A DNA stretch of 64,000 nucleotides from Caulobacteraceae bacterium. Lineage in GTDB: Bacteria > Pseudomonadota > Alphaproteobacteria > Caulobacterales > Aquidulcibacteraceae. The stretch spans positions 248,001-312,000 of the forward strand of contig JADJCG010000002.1 of the NCBI GenBank assembly GCA_016703335.1. Direction: 5' to 3'. The position numbers and the translations under genes are program-made. The notes below the pieces were generated by a model. The model was not told the origin of the DNA. It did not search any database and worked only from the letters and a program-made list of their open reading frames with translations. The first letter of the stretch is position 1; each line of letters starts with the position of its first letter. Below, piece by piece: positions 18,178 to 26,159 of the stretch.

Positions 18178-19364
18178 ATGGAAGAACTGAGCACAAGAAC
18201 GCTTCTAGACTTCATCAACGAGCATGGCGTGACGGTGAGCGCCGCCGCGTCGTTGATCCTCTTTTGATGCAAGTGGTCATCGACAATGGCCGCACCGAAA
18301 AGCGATCGATGGGCGCGCTTGGACCTGCGTGCTGATCGGCACGGCGGTCCTCACGATGGGCTACGCAATCTACGGCCTCTACTCCAAGTTTGAGCAAAGA
18401 CTCAAACCACGTTGGCGATGGAGGCGGATCCAAAGTTGCTACGATCGCTGTTCAGAACGCATGTTAAGTTTATCTCCCGAGCGCCGACAGCAGTTGGTTG
18501 GAGACCGCACCGCGCGCGCGTCGGCTGAAAAGAAAGAAGAAGTTGCGATTGAGCTTCTGCGCTATGATTGTCTCTCGCTTGCAATGAAATCCTACCGCGA
18601 CGTGAATGGACAACACACCGTCTCTGAGCGCTTGGCCCTCGATGCTTCCCTTGGCGCGAGACTGTTGGCTGACGGCAGCGATGGATCGATCTCCGACACC
18701 TTGTACACGATGATGGGAATCAAGCGCGAAGAGTACACCGGACTCGGCCGTTCGTTGCCGATCTCCGACAACAGGGGCACCGACGCGCGCTATACCGAAG
18801 CGGTTTTGCAAGAGTACTGGGTGGGAAATGTCTGCGCGGAAACTATCAACACGGACGTTTGCCCTCACCGTTGGCCCCTCACTTGGGCGTGGCGATATCA
18901 GAACCTCTCCGAACTACGACAAATGACCCTTCGCGACCTTATCTTGACACGAGAGCCCGCCGAGGGTTCGGGAACGCCGCAGCTGGCGGCAATGCGAGAA
19001 CGGGTCCGCACGGGCGCTTGGGACGAGCCGACCTCGCTGCTGGTGAGATTCCAAATATTCCCCAACAATATTATGTCGGCACAATCGGCAGGCCCGAGGC
19101 GCAACGGGTTTTCTTTTCGAGTTTGGCCGGATCCATAAATCTGAACGTTGAAGACGCGCTCTTGCTGTCGGGCCAGACCGATCCCAACGAATCGACGGCA
19201 GACGGCTCAATGGTGTTTATCTGGGTCTACGAACCGCAAACGAGCGTGACTATCTGCTTGCCAGCTGGAGCGAGCTTTTCGTGTATCTCAGAGATCGGAA
19301 CGTTGAGGCGCCAATCATTTCCATTGCCGACGCACGCGAATGGCCGCCCCAAACGACTAACTAG
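18178..19364 (+). pseudogene. Unknown membrane-anchored protein, copy A, multiply frameshifted
   Basis: The pieces are MEELSTRTLLDFINEHG from ATG 18178, a transmembrane segment (VLIGTAVLTMGYAIYGLY) and soluble part in the frame beginning 18329, a shift near 19050 to the frame with AQRVFFSSLAGSINLNVEDA, and another near 19235 to DYLLASWSELFVYLRD, ending at TAG 19362-19364. At least four frame changes are needed. Conserved points are GLGRSLP, YTEAVLQEYWVGNVCAE, TDVCP and FIWVYEP. The same points recur in copy B just downstream. No known family is recognised. Confidence 0.55.
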
Positions 19365-19393
19365 CACCCAAACGTCCTACCGAGAGAATCCCG

Positions 19394-20169
19394 ATGCCGC
19401 CTGTGGCGATCATCTTAGCGCTCCTCATATTGCTGTTCGGGCTTGCCTATCTGCTGCGGCGGCGTCCGTGGAGTGAACTGGTCCATGAGCGGCTGGCTCT
19501 GGGCGCTGCAACGCTCGGCGCGGTTGCAGCGTTGGTGTTTCTTCTCGGGCCAAAAGCACCGATGAAACCTGGAACGCTTGGCGCGGCGAAGTCTCAACCA
19601 CCTTGGAGCTCTGCCCGGAAGCAGAAGATGGCGCCCATCTGCCTGTCCCCGCGCCTTGAGCACACATCCCGCACCAGACCTAGACGGCGATCCCAACGGC
19701 CCTGCCGACGTGTTCTTTTCCAAGTTGAACTCGGCCAAAACCTGCGCCGGATCCCGCGCGCCAGCGATCTGCTTTGGGATGAGTTTGGCATCGACTCCGA
19801 AGAATTCATCGGAACCGGCTATTCGGTGCCACATGCGACTGATGGCGGCGAGCGCTCTTACGCCGACGCGCGTCAGCGCGAGTTCTTCGTCGATAATCTT
19901 TGCGCTGACATGATCGACACTCAGCGTTGCCCGACAGAGGTCGACACGATCTGGACCTGGCGCCTCACGCCCGCCCAGGCGAGCCAGTGGCTCGACCGGC
20001 CGCTAACGAGACGCTCTTCATCTGGGTTTACGCCCCCGAGCAGCGCCTCGCCCCGGCGACTTGGGGAACGGTCTTCGACTCTCTGCGCCGCCACGTGGCC
20101 CAATCGCCAAGCGCCGTACCGGGCGCCGTCAAATTAACGACGCACCGTCAAAACTCGACGAGCACCTAG
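19394..20169 (+). pseudogene. Unknown membrane-anchored protein, copy B, multiply frameshifted
   Basis: A paralogue of the preceding locus. The N-terminus (MPPVAIILALLILLFGLAYLL and a second helix to FLLGP) predicts two membrane segments. After a shift near 19650 the soluble part follows as PDLDGDPNGPADVFFSKLNS, then EEFIGTGYSVP, YADARQREFFVDNLCADMID, TQRCP, and after another shift near 20000 ETLFIWVYAPEQR and TWGTVFDSLRRHV. The matching landmarks (GTGYSVP/GLGRSLP, NLCAD/NVCAE, FIWVYAP/FIWVYEP) define a shared domain of about 170 residues. Function unknown. Confidence 0.55.
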
Positions 20170-20373
20170 GCGTGAGCAAGGTTCCGCCGAGGTGCGTCAA
20201 GTGACAGGCCATCGCGTACAAAATCACGACCGGCTCAGTCGCTCAATTCGTGACACTCGCGTCAGCGACTATTGACGGACCTAAGATCGCCGCTTGCGGA
20301 CGTTCACAGCCGTTCGGTGAGGTGCCCCGGAGCGTGTAATTTGATGAATGTGATTGCCTCCGAAAGGTGATTG

Positions 20374-20716
20374 CTACCGACTTCTGCGGGATCGAGACGT
20401 ACAACCCGACCCGCCTTGGTCTCGCACGAAGAGCACTCCGGCGAACTTGTATATCTTCGTGATTTGAGACCAGCCGAAGGATTGCCCGTACTCGTTGGTC
20501 ACACCAAGTGGCGTGAAAGTTGCGAGTGGTGGATTGCGAAGGCGCTTGATGTAGTCATAGCCGACGTGTCCGGCCATCGCCCCGACTAGCACGCATGGTA
20601 TTGCGAAGAGCGAACTCTCGCGCCGCGCTTAGCGTTCCGACGGCGCACGCAATCCCGATGGTCACCGACAGGGTGATGCCCAGAAGTAGGTAGATGCGTG
20701 TCTGGCGCAGAGTCAC
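20374..20716 (-). pseudogene. Small two-helix membrane protein, probably frameshifted
   Basis: From GTG 20716 the frame reads VTLRQTRIYLLLGITLSVTI, a signal anchor or first helix. After about residue 32 a second frame supplies SLFAIPCVLVGAMAGHVGYDYIKRL and a polar tail ending at 20374. A one-base shift near 20618 joins them. No homologous family is recognised and coding status is uncertain. The 200 bases between this and copy B hold nothing recognisable. Confidence 0.35.
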
Positions 20717-20797
20717 GATGCAACTCTTGTCGCGAATTTAGGAGTTCGACAATGCCCGCAACGGGCCAATTATAGCCGCCTGGACAAATTCTTACCA

Positions 20798-20929
20798 ATG
20801 GCCGCTTTCGATCCCGCCGGAAAAACGACGAGCTCCGCTTTGGCGAAAAGCGGGCTCGTGAAGGCTTGGAACGAGCGGCGCGCGGCGATGGAGGGTAAGC
20901 CGGTGATTCCGGATTTTGGCGGCCATTGA
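20798..20929 (+). CDS. 43-residue hypothetical protein
   Basis: A short frame, MAAFDPAGKTTSSALAKSGL followed by a basic helix (VKAWNERRAAMEGKP) and the tail VIPDFGGH. Codon usage matches the neighbours, but no strong ribosome site is present. It is offered as a possible small protein. Confidence 0.35.
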   Translation: MAAFDPAGKTTSSALAKSGLVKAWNERRAAMEGKPVIPDFGGH

Positions 20930-21041
20930 TCGGCAGTGTGCCGCGATTGTTTACGTCTTTCGCCTTGCCGCGTGCTAGACTGGCGCCTTCAGCAACACTT
21001 CGACTCGCGTTTCTGCCGTCCGCAAGGGCGGGCGGTTACGC

Positions 21042-21275
21042 ATGGAGCACGCCATTATGACGCCAATCGCTCGATTGCTGAGGCAAGGCGTAGGTCTGCG
21101 CTACGCAGCGACGCAGAATACAAAAGATGTGAACGAGGCTTACTTCGTTGTGCATGAGGTCATGACCGATGCGTTTGCGCGCACGGGCGACAGGGATCGC
21201 GATCTTGGGTCTTCGCTCGCGTGCGCGCTTGTCCGTCGTTCGCGGAGGCTCGCAAACGCTGCGGCGATCGTATGA
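21042..21275 (+). CDS. Small helical hypothetical protein
   Basis: A 77-residue protein from ATG 21042, with an alternative ATG at 21057. It is predicted mostly alpha-helical: KDVNEAYFVVHEVMTDAFAR and LGSSLACALVRRSRRLANA. The pattern of two amphipathic helices with a basic end suggests a small cytoplasmic binding protein, but no family is recognised. Confidence 0.5.
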   Translation: MEHAIMTPIARLLRQGVGLRYAATQNTKDVNEAYFVVHEVMTDAFARTGDRDRDLGSSLACALVRRSRRLANAAAIV

Positions 21276-21322
21276 GTGCCGAACCGCGCCATTGTAATGG
21301 CGTGCGCGAGGCCCCACGTTGA

Positions 21323-21508
21323 ATGAGTCAGACAACCTCTGACGCTTTTCAGAAAAACAAAATCATGTCGAATGAGCCCAACAAGGCGCCGAACGCGCCT
21401 GCGAGCGATGCTGCCAATCTGTCTGACAAGACGGGCGTGCAAGCCAAGCCTGAGGCGATCGTCACGCCCGCGCCTGTGACTGCGCCCGCTGCAGACAAAA
21501 AGAGCTGA
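21323..21508 (+). CDS. Small low-complexity protein rich in Pro, Ala and Lys
   Basis: A 61-residue frame, or 47 residues from ATG 21365. The composition is almost entirely A, P, K, D, N and T (PNKAPNAPASDAANLSD, then APVTAPAADKKS), so it is predicted disordered. A hairpin lies 6 bases after the stop. Function unknown. Confidence 0.45.
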   Translation: MSQTTSDAFQKNKIMSNEPNKAPNAPASDAANLSDKTGVQAKPEAIVTPAPVTAPAADKKS

Positions 21509-21514
21509 GCTGAT

Positions 21515-21545
21515 CGCCGGAAGGTTGGGCGTCAATCTTCCGGCG
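21515..21545 (+). terminator. Putative hairpin terminator
   Basis: Arms CGCCGGAAG (21515-21523) and CTTCCGGCG (21537-21545) form a perfect 9-base stem directly after the stop at 21508. The following sequence TTGCGGGG lacks a U-tract, so termination efficiency is uncertain. Confidence 0.4.
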
Positions 21546-21588
21546 TTGCGGGGCTATCTTGCCTGACGCAATCCGCGGAGCGGATCAC

Positions 21589-21774
21589 ATGAACTATTCA
21601 GTCAAATACATGAACGCCGGTGGCATCACCGAGCGTTCTGAATTCTTGCCATTCGATACGGATGCCGAAGCCGATGCCTATGCGCAGATCGAGCTGCCGC
21701 GCCACTCTATCGTGGAAGTTTGGAAAGCGAACGCGCTAGTGAAGCGCACTTTCCGTGAGACGGCGAAAAACTAA
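21589..21774 (+). CDS. Small hypothetical protein
   Basis: A 61-residue protein from ATG 21589 with GCGGAGCGG upstream. It has alternating strand-helix character: MNYSVKYMNAGGITERSEF, an acidic helix DTDAEADAYAQIE and a closing strand SIVEVWKANALVKRTFRE, suggesting a compact alpha/beta domain. No family is recognised. Confidence 0.55.
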   Translation: MNYSVKYMNAGGITERSEFLPFDTDAEADAYAQIELPRHSIVEVWKANALVKRTFRETAKN

Positions 21775-21824
21775 TGCGCGCTGAATGCGCCGGCGCCTGA
21801 ACAAGGCTCGTCTCCGATTTTCAG

Positions 21825-22013
21825 CTATGCGGCTTTGTCTTGCTCGAGCGTGATGGCGCGGCGCGGGGCGATGCCGGCTGGCTTGATGTCGAGCGCTTTC
21901 ATCAGAGCGTCATGAACGAGGAGGTTCACGGCGTTGCGGTCGACGGTTTGGGCGGCGAAAGTTTCCCGGAGCTGTTCGGCGAGCGCGAGCACGTGATTGG
22001 CGGATGCGGACAT
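21825..22013 (-). CDS. Small hypothetical protein
   Basis: A 62-residue protein from ATG 22013 on the minus strand. The frame is open further upstream, but MSASANHVLALAEQL is the natural start. It is a helical protein (LAEQLRETFAAQTVDRNAVN, LLVHDALMKALDIK). Function unknown. Confidence 0.5.
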   Translation of the reverse strand: MSASANHVLALAEQLRETFAAQTVDRNAVNLLVHDALMKALDIKPAGIAPRRAITLEQDKAA

Positions 22014-22221
22014 GGGTTTTGTCTCCCGCCACGCTGCGTACTTGATTCGAGTGACTATCGCATGACGCTGCATGTGTGAGGTGGCGTCATGCTGAGCTTG
22101 TCGAAGCACGACGCCACGTGCGGTCAGGGTCGCGATTCCGGGTGCGAAGGCAGGCGCGACGCGCTATTTCCGGTAAGCGGCGATGGCGCAGGCGCCTGAT
22201 GTCCGTTCGAAGAATGATGTG

Positions 22222-22650
22222 ATGGCGTTCAATTCGATTACGCGTCTGCGTTTGCGCTCGTTCTTTACGCTGCCGGCTTTTTTGCGTGATGCGCGGGCGT
22301 CGGCGGAGCAGGCGGGGCGATCGGCGGGATTTATCTCCAGCGCACTCTTGCTTGAGGGGCGGATGGTGTTTTGGACGCGCACGGCATGGGAGAGCGAAGC
22401 GGCGATGAAGGCGTATCGCGATAGCGATGTGCATCGGGCGGTGATGCCGAAGCTTGTGGATTGGTGCGATGAGGCTTCGGTCGCGCACTGGGTCGGCGAG
22501 CCGGTCAGCGATTGGGACGAGATTTATAAACAGATGACGGCGGCGGGGCGGCTGTCGCGCGTGCGTCATCCGACGGAGGCGCATACGACCAAACGCTTTG
22601 CCCCGCTGAAACGCTGGGCGCCTGAGCAGCCGATCAAGCCTTTGACGTGA
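22222..22650 (+). CDS. Dimeric alpha-beta barrel (ABM/DUF3291-like) protein
   Basis: A 142-residue protein from ATG 22222; 22183 is an alternative. The pattern ITRLRLRSFFTLPAFLRD, SAEQAGRSAGFISSALLLEG, FWTRTAWESEAAMKAYRDSD and HRAVMPKLVDWCDEASVAHW is that of a family annotated as antibiotic-biosynthesis-monooxygenase-like or DUF3291 proteins with a ferredoxin-like fold. Members are haem-binding or monooxygenase-like with few characterised activities, so none is assigned. Confidence 0.7.
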   Translation: MAFNSITRLRLRSFFTLPAFLRDARASAEQAGRSAGFISSALLLEGRMVFWTRTAWESEAAMKAYRDSDVHRAVMPKLVDWCDEASVAHWVGEPVSDWDEIYKQMTAAGRLSRVRHPTEAHTTKRFAPLKRWAPEQPIKPLT

Positions 22651-22651
22651 G

Positions 22652-22780
22652 TTAGGGCGCTACGGACGCGCCGAACCAAAGCGCGCAGCCGCCGATGAGC
22701 CACGCGACCACAATCAGCGCGGTCGCCGCCCACCACGGATCCAGCGTTTGCTTTGGGTGCCCCATGAGCCCTGTTAGCAT
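22652..22780 (-). CDS. Single-helix small membrane protein
   Basis: A 42-residue frame (MLTGLMGHPKQTLDPWWAAT at the start) with one strong transmembrane helix ALIVVAWLIGGCALWFGAS. The small size, aromatic belt WW and clear helix argue for a real membrane peptide. It is convergent with the preceding gene with two bases between them. Confidence 0.45.
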   Translation of the reverse strand: MLTGLMGHPKQTLDPWWAATALIVVAWLIGGCALWFGASVAP

Positions 22781-22956
22781 CGCGGGAACTTTGTGTCTGT
22801 GCACTATCAAACACAACGGACGCGACGGAGGGGTCCGCGAGGGCAGATCCACAACCCCAGTGACGGAGGGCACAGCCCCCGGTTTGGGGGTGGGGCAGAC
22901 GTGGACAGTGGCGGCCGCTGGGGTTAGGCGGTTCCGCGAACGAAGGAGGAAGTTCC

Positions 22957-23604
22957 ATGCGTCAGTTTCTGATCGCCGCTGCGGCGGCTTGTATGCTCGC
23001 GGCCTGCGGCGCGGGCGCCGATGGTCCGCCGTTGCCGCGCGTGCAAGCGGGCGCGACGCCGCCGTCGACCCAATCACCGGGCTCGCCGACTGAGCAGACG
23101 ACTGTAACCGATGAAGTGCGCCAGCAGCTCATCACGCACATTGGTCAATTGCTGACCCAAACGCAGCAACAGTTCGCGTCGGGCGCGCACACGGTCGGCA
23201 ACGACACCATCGTGCCGATGCAGCCTGGCCACGATCACCGCTACGTCGTCGATCTCAATGCCGGCGCCATGTATGGCTTCATCGGCGCGTGCGACGGCGA
23301 TTGCACCAATGTCGATATCGAGCTGATCAGCATGACCACGGGCGGCGTTGTCGCCAACGACATGCTGCCGGACGACTATCCGATCGTCTCGTATCGCCCG
23401 GAAGCGAATGGCCAATACATGGTGCGTTTGCTGATGCAGGCCTGCACGCGCTCGCCTTGCTATGCTGGCGTCCGTGAAATCAGCGACACGCCGCAAGCCG
23501 GCGGCGCAACGACCACGACGCAGCCAACGACCGGTGGCGACGCCGGCGGCACGCAACAGACGACTGGCGGCGGCGACGCCGGCGGCACGCCTGGCAAGCC
23601 GTAA
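22957..23604 (+). CDS. Lipoprotein with Gly/Thr-rich C-terminus
   Basis: A 215-residue protein from ATG 22957 behind GGAGGAAG. The signal MRQFLIAAAAACMLAACG has lipobox LAAC. The central domain holds two disulfide candidates (GACDGDC, ACTRSPC) and a beta-sandwich-like pattern (GHDHRYVVDLNAGAMYGFIG). The C-terminus is a low-complexity TTTQPTTGGDAGG repeat. It is exported and membrane-anchored; function unknown. Confidence 0.7.
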   Translation: MRQFLIAAAAACMLAACGAGADGPPLPRVQAGATPPSTQSPGSPTEQTTVTDEVRQQLITHIGQLLTQTQQQFASGAHTVGNDTIVPMQPGHDHRYVVDLNAGAMYGFIGACDGDCTNVDIELISMTTGGVVANDMLPDDYPIVSYRPEANGQYMVRLLMQACTRSPCYAGVREISDTPQAGGATTTTQPTTGGDAGGTQQTTGGGDAGGTPGKP

Positions 23605-23607
23605 GGC

Positions 23608-24030
23608 TTAGGCGTACGGGAAACACTCCTCGCGCGGCAGTTCGATAGCGAAGTGCCGCGCGAGAGCCTCGATCGCTGGTTCGTGCTCTTCGTACGGATC
23701 GGTGTTGGCGGGGCCGACGATCACAATACGGAAATTGACTTGGTTGCGCCCGCCGGGCGGTAACATCGCGGTCGCCAGACCTTCGCCATCGGCGGACCGC
23801 AACGTCAAGAATAACGGCATCGCCTTGGCGATGTGATCCTTTAGCCCGATCGCTTGCTCGAATGTCGCCGCGCCTTTTGGTGCGCGATAGGTCTCGCGCG
23901 CCGCGCCTTCGTAACGGCGGAAGTATTTGTCGACGACATGGCGCATCAGCGCCGCTTCGGCTTCCGCCTCGGCCTCGGTTTCAAATCTGAACCAAGTCGC
24001 GCCGTTCGGCGCGTCACACACGTACCGCAT
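23608..24030 (-). CDS. Hypothetical protein
   Basis: A 140-residue protein from ATG 24030, convergent with the lipoprotein gene with three bases between them. It has an acidic Ala/Glu-rich helix near the N-terminus (EAEAEAEAALMRHVVDKYF), a segment ATFEQAIGLKDHIAKAMPLF and the ending FAIELPREECFPYA. No family is recognised. Confidence 0.6.
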   Translation of the reverse strand: MRYVCDAPNGATWFRFETEAEAEAEAALMRHVVDKYFRRYEGAARETYRAPKGAATFEQAIGLKDHIAKAMPLFLTLRSADGEGLATAMLPPGGRNQVNFRIVIVGPANTDPYEEHEPAIEALARHFAIELPREECFPYA

Positions 24031-24146
24031 GAGCGCAATCTAACGCACGATGCGGAACAAATTATGGAAGCAGCTGCATTCAAGTGCGCGAAGGCGCGCC
24101 CTGTGGTCCACAAGGCACGCCCTCCGGTTAGTGACTAGCGTTCAGT

Positions 24147-24617
24147 TTAGCAGGGGACGTCGACCATGACGTAGCGGTTGGCGTAGCGATCCCAACGGCG
24201 TTCACGGCATTGCGGCGCGGGCGTTGGGGCGTATTGGCGATCGTAATCGCTATAGCCGCGGTCGTCGTAGCGATCGTCGTACCGGTCATCGCTGCGGTTG
24301 TTGGAATCGGCGATCGCGGCGCCAACGACGGCGCCGAGCACTAGGCCGATCACGCCAGCGGCGATCGCGTCGTCGTCATCGTCGTGGCGTCGATCATAAT
24401 AGTCGCCGCCGTAGCCATAGCCGTAGCGATTATAGCCATTGTGGGCTTCGCGGCGATCGCGGTCGCGCTCACAGCCATGATTGTTGTCGGGGCGGCAGCC
24501 AGCGTAATCCGTGCCCCAGCCGCCGTGATGGCGGCGTTGGGCGGAGGCTTCCATCGGGGTCAAGGTGGCGACCGCGAACAGCGCTGTCGCCACAAACGTC
24601 ATAAACTTGCGCATCAT
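24147..24617 (-). CDS. Periplasmic protein with glycine-zipper segment
   Basis: A 156-residue secreted protein. The signal peptide is RKFMTFVATALFAVATLTPMEASA, cleaved before QRRHHGG. The mature part is rich in Asp, Arg and Tyr with DDRYDDRYDDRGYSDYD repeats, and carries a glycine-zipper hydrophobic stretch (AAGVIGLVLGAVVGAAIAD). The C-terminal CRERRWDRYANRYVMVDVPC is a cysteine-bracketed end seen in small exported proteins. Function unknown. Confidence 0.65.
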   Translation of the reverse strand: MMRKFMTFVATALFAVATLTPMEASAQRRHHGGWGTDYAGCRPDNNHGCERDRDRREAHNGYNRYGYGYGGDYYDRRHDDDDDAIAAGVIGLVLGAVVGAAIADSNNRSDDRYDDRYDDRGYSDYDRQYAPTPAPQCRERRWDRYANRYVMVDVPC

Positions 24618-24717
24618 TTCAGTGCTCCCAGCGTGAACTTCGTCGCGGGTGGCTGAATGGGGGCTGAATCACGGTTACCGCACCGCTATCTAGGCGCGAG
24701 GCCAAAGGAGTAGCGCC

Positions 24718-25658
24718 ATGTCTGACAAGAAAATCATCGCCGTAGCCGGCGCGACAGGGGCGCAGGGCGGTGGCCTAGTGCGCGCAATCCAAGCTGACAC
24801 AAACGGGCCGTTCCGCGCGAGCGATCACGCGCAACCCGGACTCGGACGCTGCGCAGGCGCTGGCGGCGCTCGGGGCCGAAGTGGTGCAGGGCGATCTGGA
24901 TGATCCAGATAGCCTGGAGCGCGCGTTTAGTGGCGCGCACGGCGCGTACTGCGTGACGTTTTACTGGGCGCACATGTCGCCGGAGCGCGAAGCCTCGGAT
25001 GCGCGCAATCTGGCGGCGGCGGCGCAGCGCGAATGTGCAGCACGTGGTGTGGTCGACTTTGGAGGACACACGAAAGTGGGTGCCGATCGAGAGCGACCAG
25101 ATGCCGACGATCGAGCGCAAGTTCAAAGTCCCGCACTTCGATATCAAAGGCGAAGCGGATGCCGCGTTCTGACAAGCCACGGACGACGTTTTCCTGACTT
25201 CATTCTATTGGGACAACCTCATCGGCTTCGGCATGAACCCGAAGCCGGATGGGCAGGGCGGGTATTTGTTTACGCTGCCGACGGGTGACGCGAAAATGCC
25301 GGGCATCGCGGCGGAGGATATCGGCAAGTGCGCATACGGCGTGTTCAAAGAGGGCGCGCCGCTGCTCGGCAAAACTGTTGGCGTGGCTGGTGAACATTTG
25401 AGCGGCGCTGAAATGGCGGCGACGCTGAGCGATGTGCTCGGTATCAATGTGCGCCACCACGCGGCTTCGCCTGAGGAGTTCCGCAGCTACGGATTTCCGG
25501 GTGCGGATGACCTCGGCAACATGTTCCAATTCAAACGCGACTTCGAGGCGGCGTTTCGTGGGGCGCGCAATCTCGAAACATCGCGCCGGCTCAATCCGGA
25601 ACTGCTGACGTTCCGCCAGTGGGTGGAACAGAACAAGGAACGCATCCCGCTCACTTAG
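24718..25658 (+). pseudogene. NmrA-like NAD(P)-binding protein, multiply disrupted
   Basis: The assembled protein matches the NmrA/HSCARG family of Rossmann-fold redox sensors: IIAVAGATGAQGGGLVRAIQ (dinucleotide loop), GAEVVQGDLDDPDSLERAF, NVQHVVWSTLED, TSFYWDNLIGFGMNPK and AAEDIGKCAYGVFKEG. Frame changes are needed near 24820 and 25030, and an in-frame TGA occurs near 25172 (GCGTTCTGACAAGCC) where the protein otherwise continues. The 3' part (from about 25190) is clean. Either sequencing error or a pseudogene. Confidence 0.7.
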
Positions 25659-25729
25659 TCGCGACGCGGTTGTCGGATACGGCGCGTGCCATACGTCCTA
25701 GGGTGGATCGCAACTCTAGGAGACGCTTG

Positions 25730-26086
25730 ATGCCTTATGTCGATGGTTTCGTGCTGGCCGTGCCGAAGAAGAATTTGGACGCCTACAAGGACATGGCGCG
25801 CAAAGCGGGCGATGTCTGGAAAGAACATGGCGCCGACGACTACGTCGAATGCGTCGGCGATGATCTGCCCTACGGCGAGGTGACGTCTTTCCCGCGCGCG
25901 GTGCAGGCCAAGGACGATGAAGTCGTGATCTTCTCGTGGGCGACCTACAAGGATCGCGAGACCCGCGATGCAGTGATGAAGAAGGTCATGGATGATCCGC
26001 GCATGAAAGGTGACGAATACAAGAGCGTGTTCGACGGCAAGCGCATGATCTTCGGTGGGTTTAAGAGCTTTCTTGAACTGCACTGA
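25730..26086 (+). CDS. DUF1428 family protein
   Basis: A 118-residue protein from ATG 25730 with Shine-Dalgarno TAGGAGAC. MPYVDGFVLAVPKKNLDAYK at the start, VWKEHGADDYVECVGDD, and KRMIFGGFKSFLEL at the end are diagnostic of DUF1428 (a dimeric ferredoxin-like fold, function unknown). It lies after the NmrA-like gene and before a bidirectional terminator. Confidence 0.88.
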   Translation: MPYVDGFVLAVPKKNLDAYKDMARKAGDVWKEHGADDYVECVGDDLPYGEVTSFPRAVQAKDDEVVIFSWATYKDRETRDAVMKKVMDDPRMKGDEYKSVFDGKRMIFGGFKSFLELH

Positions 26087-26109
26087 TCGCGGCTGAAGCG
26101 CCAAACAAA

Positions 26110-26139
26110 AAGGGCGCGGACGTTGCTGTCCGCGCCCTT
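26110..26139. terminator. Bidirectional intrinsic terminator
   Basis: A perfect 12-base stem, AAGGGCGCGGAC and GTCCGCGCCCTT with loop GTTGCT, lies between two convergent genes. On the minus strand it is followed by TTTTGTTTGG, a good U-tract for the peptidase gene. On the plus strand the tail CGTTGTTTC is weaker. Confidence 0.8.
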
Positions 26140-26159
26140 CGTTGTTTCAGACGATCGGC

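Noticed and set aside
23510..23604. ACGACC/GGCGGC repeats as a minisatellite or CRISPR-like array
   Set aside because: They are the low-complexity Thr/Gly coding tail of a lipoprotein, with no spacer structure.
24230..24440. Tandem GATCGTC-like repeats
   Set aside because: Coding repeats of the DDRYDDRYDD segment of an exported protein.
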